Of a stretch of DNA of 64,000 nucleotides, positions 34,297 through 43,264 are shown piece by piece. The DNA comes from Microvirga sp052114605 (GTDB taxonomy: Bacteria; Pseudomonadota; Alphaproteobacteria; Rhizobiales; Beijerinckiaceae): contig NZ_JBFRFB010000005.1 in the NCBI RefSeq assembly GCF_052114605.1, positions 265,769-329,768 on the forward strand. The letters run 5' to 3'. Below the pieces are notes generated by a model. It searched no databases, was not told the DNA's origin, and worked only from the letters and a program-made list of their open reading frames with translations. A program made the translations under genes and the position numbers. Each line of letters opens with the position of its first letter. Within the stretch, counting starts at the first letter, position 1.

Positions 34297-35141
34297 GAAT
34301 GGCTCTCGATATCGGCGACGATCAGCGCGCGCAATCCGGGAGTGACTTGCGGCTTCACGCCGAACCAACGCTCGAAGCCGGGCACCGCCTGATGCAGCAG
34401 CATTCCCAAGCCATCGACAATGCGCAATCCGCGTGCTTCGGCAGCAGCGAGAAGTGGCGTGCGCAAGGGGGCATAAACGATATCGGAAACGATCGCGTTG
34501 TCCGGTGCCTGTTTCAAATCGATGGGCAAAGGTGACTGGCCTGCCATGCCAAGCGATGTGGTGTTCACGATGAGCTGCGATTGCGCGACACCATGATTGA
34601 GTTCGTCCCATGCGAGCGTCTCGATTGTGACCCCGCCGGTGACCCCGAACGCACGCGCCAGTTCCTCGGCGCGATCACGCGTGCGGTTGGTGATGAGGAT
34701 GCGCTTGAGGGGACGATCCTGAAGACCGGCGACAATGCCGCGCGCCGCGCCTCCCGCGCCGAGAACGAGCGCGGTATCCACATTCTGTTCCCAGCCTGTC
34801 CCCAAGGTTTGATCGAGGTTATCCATGAAACCGAGCACATCGGTGTTGTCGCCCCAGATCTGGCCCTTCTCGATCCAGAGCGTGTTGACGGCACCCAACC
34901 GCTCGGCCCGCGCCGTCATGCGATCGACAGAAGCGAAGGCTGCTTCCTTATAGGGGATCGTCACGTTGCCGCCGACGAAGCCTTCGCGCGCGAAGCTTTT
35001 GAAAAATTCCCCGAAATTCACAGGCGCCACATCGATGCGTTCATACGATCCGTCGATCCCATATTGCTTCAGCCAATAACCATGGATCAGCGGCGAGCGG
35101 GAATGCTTGATCGGATGGCCGATGATGAAGGCCTTCTTCAT
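34293..35141 (-). CDS. aroE: Shikimate dehydrogenase (NADP+)
   Basis: AroE reduces 3-dehydroshikimate to shikimate on the aromatic amino acid pathway. The 282-residue protein has the substrate-binding HSRSPLIHGYW, catalytic lysine in VTIPYKEAAF, GDNTDVLGF with the partner aspartate, and a Rossmann motif VLGAGGAARGIV. The NADP-preferring NRTRDRAEELA follows. It is cotranscribed with coaE (4-nt overlap) and lies 12 nt after the maf stop. Confidence 0.96.
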   Translation of the reverse strand: MKKAFIIGHPIKHSRSPLIHGYWLKQYGIDGSYERIDVAPVNFGEFFKSFAREGFVGGNVTIPYKEAAFASVDRMTARAERLGAVNTLWIEKGQIWGDNTDVLGFMDNLDQTLGTGWEQNVDTALVLGAGGAARGIVAGLQDRPLKRILITNRTRDRAEELARAFGVTGGVTIETLAWDELNHGVAQSQLIVNTTSLGMAGQSPLPIDLKQAPDNAIVSDIVYAPLRTPLLAAAEARGLRIVDGLGMLLHQAVPGFERWFGVKPQVTPGLRALIVADIESHS

Positions 35142-35153
35142 GACGCGGTATTC

Positions 35154-35771
35154 CTAGAGGGACAGGCAGCCGAGACGGCGCAGGGCTGCGAGAAGCGGGA
35201 GCAGGGGAAGACCGAGAATCGTGGAATGGTCGCCCTCGACGGTCTCGAACAGGTGGCTCCCAAGACCTTCATACTGATAGACGCCGACGCTCTGGAGCAC
35301 ATCGGGACCCGCGAGGTCGAGATAAAGCTCGATGGCCTCGTCCGTCAGGTTGCGCATCGTGAGGCACGCACTCGCATCGAATTGCTCGACCACCTTGCCG
35401 CCGATGGCAATCGCGCCGGCGGAATGCAGGAAATGTGTCTTGCCCGACAGGGTCTGCAACTTTCGCGCAGCCGCCTTGCGGTTCGGTGCCTTGTGAAACA
35501 CCACGTCGTCGCAGGCTAGAACCTGATCCGCGCCGAGCACGATCCGATCTGGATTGCGGCGGCTGACGGCAAGCGCCTTCTCGGCGGCCAACCGCGCGGC
35601 CAGGACCAACGGATCGAGAGTATTCTTCTGGACATCCGCCTCGATGGCGCGCTCGTCGACCTCGGGTGCCTGCGTCTCCACCGTGAGGCCCGCGCTCATG
35701 AGCAGACGCAGGCGCGTGGCGCTGGTGGAAGCGAGCAGCAGTTTTTCCGTCGGTGTCCAGAGTTCGGGCAT
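35154..35771 (-). CDS. maf: Maf-like nucleoside triphosphate pyrophosphatase
   Basis: Maf proteins hydrolyse non-canonical or methylated nucleoside triphosphates and can affect septation. The 205-residue protein has the signature LLASTSATRLRLL near the N-terminus, VDERAIEADV, LGADQVLACDD, the catalytic-aspartate stretch, and the terminal LPLLPLLAALRRLG. Whether it prefers dTTP/UTP or m7GTP is not determined here. The start lies 3 nt from the ppsR stop, so the two are cotranscribed. Confidence 0.92.
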   Translation of the reverse strand: MPELWTPTEKLLLASTSATRLRLLMSAGLTVETQAPEVDERAIEADVQKNTLDPLVLAARLAAEKALAVSRRNPDRIVLGADQVLACDDVVFHKAPNRKAAARKLQTLSGKTHFLHSAGAIAIGGKVVEQFDASACLTMRNLTDEAIELYLDLAGPDVLQSVGVYQYEGLGSHLFETVEGDHSTILGLPLLPLLAALRRLGCLSL

Positions 35772-35774
35772 GGC

Positions 35775-36608
35775 CTATTCCGCGATGAATTTCAGGCGGT
35801 GATCCCGGTAGTGATCGATGATCGCGGCCGCCGTCTCCTCGATGGAGCGGCGGGTCACGTCGATCACCGGCCAGCCATGGCGGGCGAAGAGCCGCCGCGA
35901 CACCGCGATTTCCTCGGCCACCGCATCACGGTCCACATAGGATGTGTCATCATCCGCGTTGAGACTGAGCAGACGGTTCTGCCTGATCTGAACGATGCGC
36001 TCAGGGCTGGCCACCAAGCCGATGATGAGGGCTCTGCGGGCCGTCTCTAGAATCTGCGGCGGCGGGATGCCCGGCACCAGAGGAATATTTGCCGTCTTCA
36101 AGCCGCGATTGGCGAGATAGATCGCGGTCGGCGTCTTGGAGGTCCGGCTCACGCCCACGAGAATCACATCCGCAGAGTCGAGATCGTCGGGCAGGTGCCC
36201 GTCATCGTGGAGAAGGGTGTAGTTCATGGCGTCGATGCGCTTGAAATATTCCGCGTTCAGCATGTGCTGAGCGCCCGGACGCGCGGTCGAATGGGTGCCG
36301 AGATAGGAGGAGAGCAGGGAATGCACCGGCTCGAGCACGGAGAGGAACGGCGAACTCGTTGCCCGGCAGGTCTCCTCCAGGCGATGAGCGAGTTCCGGCT
36401 CGACCAATGTATAAAGCACGATGCCCGGCGCGGTCTCGATCTCGCTCAAGACGCGTTCGAGTTGCGTGGTGGAGCGGACCAGCGGATAGACATGCTCGAT
36501 GGCCGCGACCCCTTCATATTGCGCCACCACCGCGCGAGCGACCGTGATCAGGGTCTCGCCAGTCGAGTCCGAGACGAGATGGAGATGGAAATAGCTGCGT
36601 CCCGCCAA
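35775..36608 (-). CDS. ppsR: Pyruvate, water dikinase/PPDK regulatory protein (DUF299 kinase/pyrophosphorylase)
   Basis: A 277-residue bifunctional ADP-dependent kinase and phosphate-dependent pyrophosphorylase that switches PEP synthase or PPDK off and on by threonine phosphorylation. It opens with FHLHLVSDSTGETL and carries the P-loop-like GVSRTSKT at 152-159 and the family's NIPLVPGIPPP. TTG 36608 is the only possible upstream start, since a stop lies at 36612-36614. Its homologue (RP001) borders the origin beside hemE in Caulobacter and Rickettsia, the same arrangement as here. Confidence 0.93.
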   Translation of the reverse strand: MAGRSYFHLHLVSDSTGETLITVARAVVAQYEGVAAIEHVYPLVRSTTQLERVLSEIETAPGIVLYTLVEPELAHRLEETCRATSSPFLSVLEPVHSLLSSYLGTHSTARPGAQHMLNAEYFKRIDAMNYTLLHDDGHLPDDLDSADVILVGVSRTSKTPTAIYLANRGLKTANIPLVPGIPPPQILETARRALIIGLVASPERIVQIRQNRLLSLNADDDTSYVDRDAVAEEIAVSRRLFARHGWPVIDVTRRSIEETAAAIIDHYRDHRLKFIAE

Positions 36609-36998
36609 GGTCTAACCCCCGCATGTCCGGCTTGGGAAAGGAGTCGATAAGTGTGGATAGAACGGCCTTTCGCCGAGGTCCAGAAAAAGCGCCTGTGAGT
36701 TCCCGGACCAATCATCAACAGGGCTGCCCGTTGTGCGACTTATCCGATGACCAATTGGGAGAATCCGGCACGAATCACTTCCAAGCGGAGGATTCAGACT
36801 TCGTTAATGTCCGTTAACGGGCTGTTAAGGTTTAAGATTTCGGAAAGGATTGAGGCAGGGCTGCCCCAATCGTAAACGAATGGTTAACGCCCTGGGCAAT
36901 GTGGACCGCTTGTGGACGGGCTTGCGGCTTTATGATTCACGGCCCAAGAGAAACAATAGATTCTAAGATTCAAAGATTATTAGTTTTAGAGAGGTCCT
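36609..36998. other. Candidate chromosomal replication origin (oriC)
   Basis: This 390-bp gene-free gap lies between ppsR (RP001) and hemE, the position of the origin in Caulobacter, Rickettsia and Sinorhizobium. It contains a CtrA-type TTAA-N7-TTAA (36814-36828) among further TTAA boxes at 36804, 36832 and 36884. A DnaA-box-like TGTGGATAG (36653-36661, one mismatch) is joined by TGTGGA cores at 36900 and 36911. An AT-rich end (36947-36990) could unwind. Seven GANTC sites (36642, 36761, 36772, 36791, 36934, 36959, 36967) are present. It also carries the hemE promoter. Assignment is inferred from context and motifs. Confidence 0.75.
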
Positions 36999-38036
36999 GT
37001 GAACGAGCGTCCCACCAAAGCGATTCTGCGCGTCCTGAACGGCGAACCGGTCTGGCCTCTTCCGATCTGGATCATGCGTCAGGCCGGCCGCTATCTGCCG
37101 GAATATCGGGAGACCCGGAAACAGGCAGGTTCCTTTCTCGACCTCTGCTACAATCCGAAGCTTGCCGAGGAGGTAACGTTACAGCCGATTAGACGGTTCC
37201 AATTCGACGCCTCGATCCTGTTCTCGGACATTCTCGTCATTCCTCACGCTCTCGGCCAGGATGTGCGCTTCGTCGAGAATGAGGGACCGAAACTCGATCC
37301 GGTCACCTCGCAGGAGGATTTTAAGAGGCTTGCCGATGAATTGCCGCTGGAGCGGCTGGAGCCCGTCTTCGAGACGCTGGATCGTCTGAAGTCGTCGCTG
37401 CCGAAGGAAACAACGCTTCTGGGCTTCTGCGGGGCACCCTGGACGGTCGCGAGCTATATGATCGCGGGCAAGGGCACCCCGGACCAAGCACCGGCCCGGC
37501 TGGCCGCCTATCGCGATCCGTCCTTCATGGACGGGCTCATTGACCGGCTGGTGACCGCCTCGACCGCCTATCTCATCCGCCAGATCGATGCCGGCGCGGA
37601 AGCGGTGCAGATTTTCGAGAGCTTCGGCTCGGCGCTGCCGCCTGCTCTGTTCGACCGCCTGTCCCTCAACCCGATCCGCCGGATGGTGGAAGGTTTGAAG
37701 GCCGCCCGGCCCCAGGCCAAGGTGATCGTTTTCGTGCGCGGTGGTGGGGCGAACCTCCACCGCTTCGCATCGGCCGGGATCGGCGACGGGCTTGCCCTCG
37801 ACTGGACCCTCGACCCGGCCCTCGTGCTGCCGACCCTGCCGCAGACCGTCGCGACCCAGGGCAATCTCGATCCGCTGGCGCTGATCGCCGGCGGCGAACC
37901 CCTGGAGCAGGGGATCGACCACATTTTGAGTGCGGTGCGTGGGCGTCCGCATATCTTCAATCTCGGCCATGGTATCCTGCCGGAAACGCCGACCGCTCAC
38001 GTCGAGCAGATGATCGCTCGCGTGAGGGGAGCCTAA
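36999..38036 (+). CDS. hemE: Uroporphyrinogen decarboxylase
   Basis: HemE removes four carboxyl groups from uroporphyrinogen III to give coproporphyrinogen III in heme synthesis. The 345-residue protein has the signature PIWIMRQAGRYLPEYRETR, the FDASILFSDILVIPHALG stretch, GFCGAPWTVASYMI and the C-terminal FNLGHGILPETP. GTG 36999 has GAGAGG upstream. It is the first gene right of the presumed origin and is followed 3 nt later by hemJ. Confidence 0.97.
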   Translation: MNERPTKAILRVLNGEPVWPLPIWIMRQAGRYLPEYRETRKQAGSFLDLCYNPKLAEEVTLQPIRRFQFDASILFSDILVIPHALGQDVRFVENEGPKLDPVTSQEDFKRLADELPLERLEPVFETLDRLKSSLPKETTLLGFCGAPWTVASYMIAGKGTPDQAPARLAAYRDPSFMDGLIDRLVTASTAYLIRQIDAGAEAVQIFESFGSALPPALFDRLSLNPIRRMVEGLKAARPQAKVIVFVRGGGANLHRFASAGIGDGLALDWTLDPALVLPTLPQTVATQGNLDPLALIAGGEPLEQGIDHILSAVRGRPHIFNLGHGILPETPTAHVEQMIARVRGA

Positions 38037-38039
38037 AAC

Positions 38040-38465
38040 ATGCTGTATCTCTGGCTGAAAGCGTTTCACGTCATCGCCGTCGTCGCCTGGATGGCCGGCA
38101 TGCTCTATCTGCCGCGGCTCTTCGTCTATCATTGCGAGGCGCAAAAGGGCTCGATCCAGTCCGAGACCTTCAAGATCATGGAGCGCCGGCTGCTCAAGGC
38201 GATCATCAACCCGGCGATGATCGTCACCTGGGTGCTCGGCCTTTATCTGCTCTGGGATGGCGGCTGGTACAAATCCGGTTGGATGCACGCCAAGATCGCC
38301 CTCGTGCTGATCCTCTCGGGTCTGCACGGCGTCTATGTGCGTCGCCTGAAGGACTTCGCCGCCGACAAGAACACCAAGCCGGCGAAGTACTACCGCATCC
38401 TCAACGAGGTCCCGACGGTGCTGATGATCGGCATAGTGATCCTGGTGATCGTGAAGCCGTTCTAG
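38040..38465 (+). CDS. hemJ: Protoporphyrinogen oxidase HemJ
   Basis: HemJ is the oxygen-independent, heme-containing membrane enzyme that oxidises protoporphyrinogen IX. The 141-residue protein has four hydrophobic helices, the conserved His10 in LWLKAFHVIAVVAWMAGM, YLPRLFVYH, and Lys/Arg-rich loops including RRLLKAIINPAMI. It is three bases after hemE and acts three steps later in the same pathway, so the two form a heme operon next to the origin. Confidence 0.93.
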   Translation: MLYLWLKAFHVIAVVAWMAGMLYLPRLFVYHCEAQKGSIQSETFKIMERRLLKAIINPAMIVTWVLGLYLLWDGGWYKSGWMHAKIALVLILSGLHGVYVRRLKDFAADKNTKPAKYYRILNEVPTVLMIGIVILVIVKPF

Positions 38466-38469
38466 ATCA

Positions 38470-38904
38470 ATGCTCAGCTGGATCAGGATTATAACAACTG
38501 TCTTGGTTATGGCTTTTGTCGGAGGGCCGACAGAAGCCTTTGTGTCTATGTTTCCGATCAACGGATTTATACCATCGAGCGGAGAGACAATTACAGGGCG
38601 TTATGTAATCTCAGATTATATTTCTAATCCTGAGAGGATAGATATTTTTGTTGGAGATCAAAATTGCAGAGGTCTACTTCGTTACAATTATAATGGCGGA
38701 GCTTCAGGCTCGTTCACTTGTAAGGACGGTAGAAAAGCCACCTTCGAAACCCGAATAAATGGGTTCTTTGTTTTAAAATCGAGTTCGAACGGCCAAAGCT
38801 CCCCTCAATTCTCTCTTGCGGGCCAGGGTCAAATTGACGGATCTCCCTTCACCATCGAATTTAACATGGTCCTTTCTATCCCCTCCGTGTTCTGGTGGCC
38901 CTGA
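38470..38904 (+). CDS. Low-GC exported protein of unknown function
   Basis: A 144-residue protein I do not recognise. A signal peptide at about 1-23 (IRIITTVLVMAFVGGPTEAF) precedes a Ser/Gly/Asn-rich region likely to form beta strands, with a cysteine pair (DQNCRGLL and FTCKDG) that could make a disulfide. The DNA is distinctly more AT-rich than hemJ and rho around it. It starts 4 nt after hemJ without a clear ribosome-binding site. It looks like a recent insertion into the conserved hemE-hemJ-rho order. Confidence 0.68.
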   Translation: MLSWIRIITTVLVMAFVGGPTEAFVSMFPINGFIPSSGETITGRYVISDYISNPERIDIFVGDQNCRGLLRYNYNGGASGSFTCKDGRKATFETRINGFFVLKSSSNGQSSPQFSLAGQGQIDGSPFTIEFNMVLSIPSVFWWP

Positions 38905-39121
38905 TCGATTTTTATTCTGACGCCAAACCTCTTGAGAAATCCCGCGAACGCGGCTATAAAGGCGTTCTCTTCCATAAAAGACAGGTTGCGCTGCACGGGG
39001 GCCTACATGGCTCTTAAAAACAGTCACTCTTCGTGAGCTGGGCGGCCCTGTCGAACATTTCCCCGATCTCCCCCGCGCACAGTGAACCTGCCCGCGCTTT
39101 TACCTCCGAGAGTGTTCCCCG

Positions 39122-40387
39122 ATGAGGGAAATCAAACTTCAAGACCTGAAATCCAAATCCGCCACCGAACTCATCACCTTCGCCGAGGAGCTCGAGGTCG
39201 AGAACGCGAGCACGATGCGCAAGCAGGAGCTCATGTTCGCCATCCTCAAGCAGCTCGCTGCCCGTGAGGTGGAGATCATCGGTGCGGGCGTCGTCGAGGT
39301 GCTGCAGGACGGCTTCGGCTTCCTCCGCTCGGCCGATTCGAATTACCTGCCGGGACCTGACGACATCTACGTGTCGCCCTCGCAGATCCGGAAATTCGGC
39401 CTGCGCACTGGCGATACGGTGGATGGCCCGATTCGCGGACCCAAAGAAGGCGAGCGCTATTTCGCGCTTCTCAAGGTCAACACCATCAATTTCGAGGACC
39501 CGGAGAATATCCGGCACAAGGTTCATTTCGATAACCTGACGCCGCTCTTCCCGACCGAGCGCTTCAAGCTCGAGATCGACGATCCGACGCGCAAGGATTT
39601 CTCGCCGCGCATCATCGACATCGTGTCGCCCATCGGTAAGGGCCAGCGTGCGCTGATCGTCGCGCCGCCGCGCACCGGTAAGACGGTTCTGATGCAGAAC
39701 GTGGCGCAGTCGATCACCACCAATCATCCCGAGTGCTACCTCATCGTGCTGCTCATCGACGAGCGCCCCGAGGAAGTGACCGACATGCAGCGCTCCGTGA
39801 AGGGCGAGGTCGTGGCCTCCACCTTCGACGAGCCGGCGACCCGCCATGTGCAGGTGGCCGAGATGGTGATCGAGAAGGCCAAGCGCCTGGTGGAGCATGG
39901 CCGCGACGTGGTCATCCTGCTCGACTCGATCACCCGTCTGGGCCGCGCCTACAACACGGTGGTTCCGTCCTCCGGCAAGGTGCTGACCGGCGGTGTCGAC
40001 GCCAACGCGCTCCAGCGCCCGAAGCGCTTCTTCGGTGCTGCCCGTAACATCGAGGAGGGCGGTTCGCTCACCATCATCGCGACGGCGCTCATCGATACCG
40101 GCTCGCGCATGGACGAAGTGATCTTCGAAGAGTTCAAGGGCACCGGCAACTCGGAAATCATCCTTGACCGCAAGGTCGCCGACAAGCGCACCTTCCCGGC
40201 TATCGACATCACCCGCTCCGGCACTCGTAAGGAAGAGCTGCTGGTGCCGAGCGATACGCTCAAGAAGATGTATGTGCTGCGCCGCATCCTCAACCCGATG
40301 GGCACGGTGGACGCCATCGAGTTCCTGCTCGACAAGCTCCGTCAGACCAAGTCGAACCAGGAATTCTTCGACTCGATGAACACGTAA
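39122..40387 (+). CDS. rho: Transcription termination factor Rho
   Basis: Rho is the hexameric RNA helicase that ends transcription at rut sites. The 421-residue protein begins MREIKLQDLKSKSATELI and has an RNA-binding cold-shock-like domain (EVLQDGFGFLRSADSNYLPG). Walker A is APPRTGKT, Walker B VILLDSITRLGRAYN, and the Q/R-loop regions are normal. A 217-nt gap separates it from the preceding unknown gene. It ends at its own intrinsic terminator. Confidence 0.98.
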   Translation: MREIKLQDLKSKSATELITFAEELEVENASTMRKQELMFAILKQLAAREVEIIGAGVVEVLQDGFGFLRSADSNYLPGPDDIYVSPSQIRKFGLRTGDTVDGPIRGPKEGERYFALLKVNTINFEDPENIRHKVHFDNLTPLFPTERFKLEIDDPTRKDFSPRIIDIVSPIGKGQRALIVAPPRTGKTVLMQNVAQSITTNHPECYLIVLLIDERPEEVTDMQRSVKGEVVASTFDEPATRHVQVAEMVIEKAKRLVEHGRDVVILLDSITRLGRAYNTVVPSSGKVLTGGVDANALQRPKRFFGAARNIEEGGSLTIIATALIDTGSRMDEVIFEEFKGTGNSEIILDRKVADKRTFPAIDITRSGTRKEELLVPSDTLKKMYVLRRILNPMGTVDAIEFLLDKLRQTKSNQEFFDSMNT

Positions 40388-40425
40388 TCGGAATACCTGA
40401 TCGCCGAACTATTCGGCTGCCATCG

Positions 40426-40460
40426 CCCCATCCTCCGCGCGGAGGGTGGGGTTTTTGTTT
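40426..40460 (+). terminator. Rho-independent terminator of rho
   Basis: A 13-bp dyad CCCCATCCTCCGC/GCGGAGGGTGGGG (one G-U pair) at 40426-40451, followed by TTTTTGTTT. It lies 38 nt after the stop of the rho gene. Confidence 0.92.
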
Positions 40461-40572
40461 GAGTGGTTCCGATGTGATCCGGAGGCCTCAAAATACATCC
40501 CGGCAAAGTTCGCCTTGCCCCATGTCCATGCCTGGCAGAAGATTGCGCATCAGCGCGACTTCCGGTGAATTC

Positions 40573-41100
40573 ATGTCCGACCTTGAACTCGATGCCATCG
40601 ATCTGCGGATCCTGAGCGCCCTGCAATCGGATGGGCGGCTGACCAATCAGGAACTGGCGGATCAGGTCGGCCTGTCGCCTTCACCCTGTTTGCGGCGCGT
40701 CCGCCGGTTGGAAAAGGACGGTTACATCCGCACCTATCGCGCGGTCCTGGATCGGGATTCGGTGGGCCTCGGGCTGACCATCTTCGTGGACATCAAGATG
40801 GTAAAGCATTCACGGGAAAACGCCGCCGCTCTCCGGGATGCATTGATCGCGATGCCGGAAGTGGTGGCCTGCCACATGGTGTCCGGTAATGCCGATTTCA
40901 TCGCCGAGATCGTTGTGTCGGATCTCAAGACCTACGAGCGCTTTCTGACCGACCAGCTTCTCACTCTGCCGATGATCGGTGACATTCGGTCGAGCTTTTC
41001 CCTCACTCGCGTGAAGTCGGACGGCGCGCTGCCGCTCACCCATCTCAAGCGCGAACTCGCCGGCGAGAAGGTGCGCGAGCTTCTCAAGCATCGGTCGTGA
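40573..41100 (+). CDS. Lrp/AsnC-family transcriptional regulator
   Basis: A 175-residue protein: N-terminal HTH at about 6-55 (LDAIDLRILSALQSDGRLTNQELADQVGLSPSPCLRRVRRLEKDGYI) and a C-terminal RAM/AsnC effector domain (LTIFVDIKM, VVACHMVSGNADFIAEIVV). Such proteins sense amino acids and often control adjacent transport or catabolic genes. None adjoins here, since it converges with the DUF255 gene 16 nt away. ATG 40573 begins the family alignment; the open frame upstream runs into the terminator of rho and is rejected. Confidence 0.92.
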   Translation: MSDLELDAIDLRILSALQSDGRLTNQELADQVGLSPSPCLRRVRRLEKDGYIRTYRAVLDRDSVGLGLTIFVDIKMVKHSRENAAALRDALIAMPEVVACHMVSGNADFIAEIVVSDLKTYERFLTDQLLTLPMIGDIRSSFSLTRVKSDGALPLTHLKRELAGEKVRELLKHRS

Positions 41101-41116
41101 GGTCATTGTTGATGCT

Positions 41117-43141
41117 CTAGGAATCCTGGTATGGGGCGACCGCTATCATCTCCATGACCTGAACCTTCAGGGCCTCCGATGTCGTGACGGGGAGCGAGCA
41201 GCGCTGACCGGCGCAGACGAGAGCCTGCGCGTTCTCGCTCGAGGAGGCGAGGGCGCTTGCCGGGTGGTTCGGGCCCACGCTCTCTCCTGGCTGAAGCCGG
41301 CGGGTGCTGCGGTCGAGATAGGGCACCCGCAGCGCTGCATCGTAAAGAGCATCTGCTTTGTTTCCCGTGACGAGAATGGTGAGGCCCCGCAGATGCAGAT
41401 CGAGGGCATTGAGGATCGAGGTATGACCGAGCGGCGACGACCGCGCGATGCCCAGAAGCTGGGACAGAACCTCGCCCGCCCGCTCGTGATCGGCTTGCGT
41501 CTCGGTGATCCGGGCAAGCCGCACGAGGGCTTCGGCAAAGACACCATTGGCGTTGGGCACCGCCTCGTCATGGGTCGGCTGTGGACGCACCACGAGCGGA
41601 TCGGCGCTTCTCGCCGTCATCGCCAAAGACCCACCGTCCTCGATCATGAATTCCGCCAGCAGCACATCGCGCCAGGTTTGCGCATCCCGCAGATAGGAGA
41701 CGTCGCCCGTCGCTTCGAACAGCGCGAGGGCAGCCCGCATCATCGCAGCGTGATCGAGGGCGAAGCCGGGGAAGATGAGCGAGCCGCCACGCCATGAATG
41801 ACCGAGCATCCCATCCCGGTTCATCGACTGGCGAATGAACCGATAGGCCCGTTCTGCAAGTCCGATCCAGTCCGGCCGGTCGAGGAGGGGAACGGCGCGC
41901 ACCAGGGCCGCGATCATCAGCCCGTTCCAATCGGCCAGCACCTTGTCGTCGAGGCCCGGGCGCACGCGTCCTGCACGCCGCTCCAGCAGCTTGGCCCGCA
42001 TGATTGCAAGCCGCTCTTCGATCGGGGGAGGGGCTTCTCCGGTGATCAGACGGTTAGGGATGTTGTGGCCTTCGAAGTTTCCCTCACCCGTGATGTCGTA
42101 GACCTTGGCGAAGAAGGCGGCATCATCCTCGCCCAGCACTTCGCGGATGTCACTGAGGCTCCAGACATAGAAGCGTCCCTCCTCGCCTTCCGAATCCGCG
42201 TCCAAACTCGAAGCGAAGGCACCCTCGGGTGTCACCATCTCCCGTTCGATCCACGTGACGATGCCTTCCGCCGCATCCCGGAACAGAGCACGTCCCGTCT
42301 CCGCATAGGCCAGCCCATAGAGTTCCAGCAGCTGCGCATTGTCGTAGAGCATCTTCTCGAAATGCGGCACGAGCCAACGCTCATCCACGGAGTAACGGGC
42401 AAAGCCTCCGCCGAGATGATCGCGGATGCCGCCGAGGGCCATTCGCTCCATCGTCAGGAGGAAGCGCTGGCGTGCCTCGATATCGCCTGTGCGCCGCACA
42501 TAGCGGATGAGGTATTCGAGGATCGGCGGGTTGGGGAACTTCGGCGCGCCCTGGAGGCCACCGTTCTCGGGATCGATGAGCTCCGTCAGCCGCAGGCCCA
42601 TGCGGTCGAGATCCGCCGGGGCCAGGGTGCCTCCGTCGCCCTCGGTTCCCTTGGCGAGATGCTGCTTCAAGGCGTCCCGATTCTTGAGAATGCGTTCCGG
42701 CTCCGCATGATAGAGGCGGCTGATCTCCTGAAGCACCTGGGTGAAACCGGGCCGGCCGAACTTCGGGTCCTTCGGAAAATAGGTTCCGCCCCAGAACGGC
42801 TCGCCCTCCGGCGTCAGGAACATGGTGAGCGGCCAGCCGCCCTGTTCGCCGAGGAGGTGGAGGGCGCTCATATAGACATGGTCCACATCGGGCCGCTCCT
42901 CCCGGTCCACCTTGATGTTGACGTAGAGCTCGTTCATCACCGCCGCCACACCTAAGTCCTCGAAGCTCTCATGCGCCATCACGTGACACCAATGGCAGGC
43001 GGCATAGCCGATGGAGATCAGCACCGGCTTGTTCAGCCGCTTCGCCTCCGCCAGGGCGTCCGGCCCCCATTCCCACCAATGGACAGGATTGTCCTTGTGC
43101 TGCAGGAGATAGGGAGAGCTGGCATTCGCGAGGCGATTCAT
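41117..43141 (-). CDS. DUF255 (YyaL/spermatogenesis-associated 20-like) thioredoxin-domain protein
   Basis: A 674-residue protein. Residues 1-165 form the DUF255 thioredoxin-like domain: SSPYLLQHKDNPVHWWEWG, the redox motif CHWC at 49-52, and GGWPLTMFLTPEGEPFWGGTYFP. The rest resembles an (alpha/alpha)6 barrel of the N-acylglucosamine 2-epimerase type (LGGGFARYSVDERWLVPHFEKMLYDNA). The enzymatic role is not established for the family. ATG 43141 is chosen as the start of the conserved MNRLANASSPYL. It is divergent from mnmE. Confidence 0.93.
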   Translation of the reverse strand: MNRLANASSPYLLQHKDNPVHWWEWGPDALAEAKRLNKPVLISIGYAACHWCHVMAHESFEDLGVAAVMNELYVNIKVDREERPDVDHVYMSALHLLGEQGGWPLTMFLTPEGEPFWGGTYFPKDPKFGRPGFTQVLQEISRLYHAEPERILKNRDALKQHLAKGTEGDGGTLAPADLDRMGLRLTELIDPENGGLQGAPKFPNPPILEYLIRYVRRTGDIEARQRFLLTMERMALGGIRDHLGGGFARYSVDERWLVPHFEKMLYDNAQLLELYGLAYAETGRALFRDAAEGIVTWIEREMVTPEGAFASSLDADSEGEEGRFYVWSLSDIREVLGEDDAAFFAKVYDITGEGNFEGHNIPNRLITGEAPPPIEERLAIMRAKLLERRAGRVRPGLDDKVLADWNGLMIAALVRAVPLLDRPDWIGLAERAYRFIRQSMNRDGMLGHSWRGGSLIFPGFALDHAAMMRAALALFEATGDVSYLRDAQTWRDVLLAEFMIEDGGSLAMTARSADPLVVRPQPTHDEAVPNANGVFAEALVRLARITETQADHERAGEVLSQLLGIARSSPLGHTSILNALDLHLRGLTILVTGNKADALYDAALRVPYLDRSTRRLQPGESVGPNHPASALASSSENAQALVCAGQRCSLPVTTSEALKVQVMEMIAVAPYQDS

Positions 43142-43264
43142 CGATGTGTCTCTCAGGCCGCGAGTTCGCGGGCTTGATCGATTCGGACCTGAACCGATCC
43201 TTGCTCCATCTCGCGTCAACGCTTCATCAACCATCAAGTCCCTTAAACCCCAGAGGTTCAAGTC

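Noticed and set aside
38062..38078. GTTTCACGT half-match to parS inside hemJ
   Set aside because: Only one half of the palindrome is present; the other half diverges completely.
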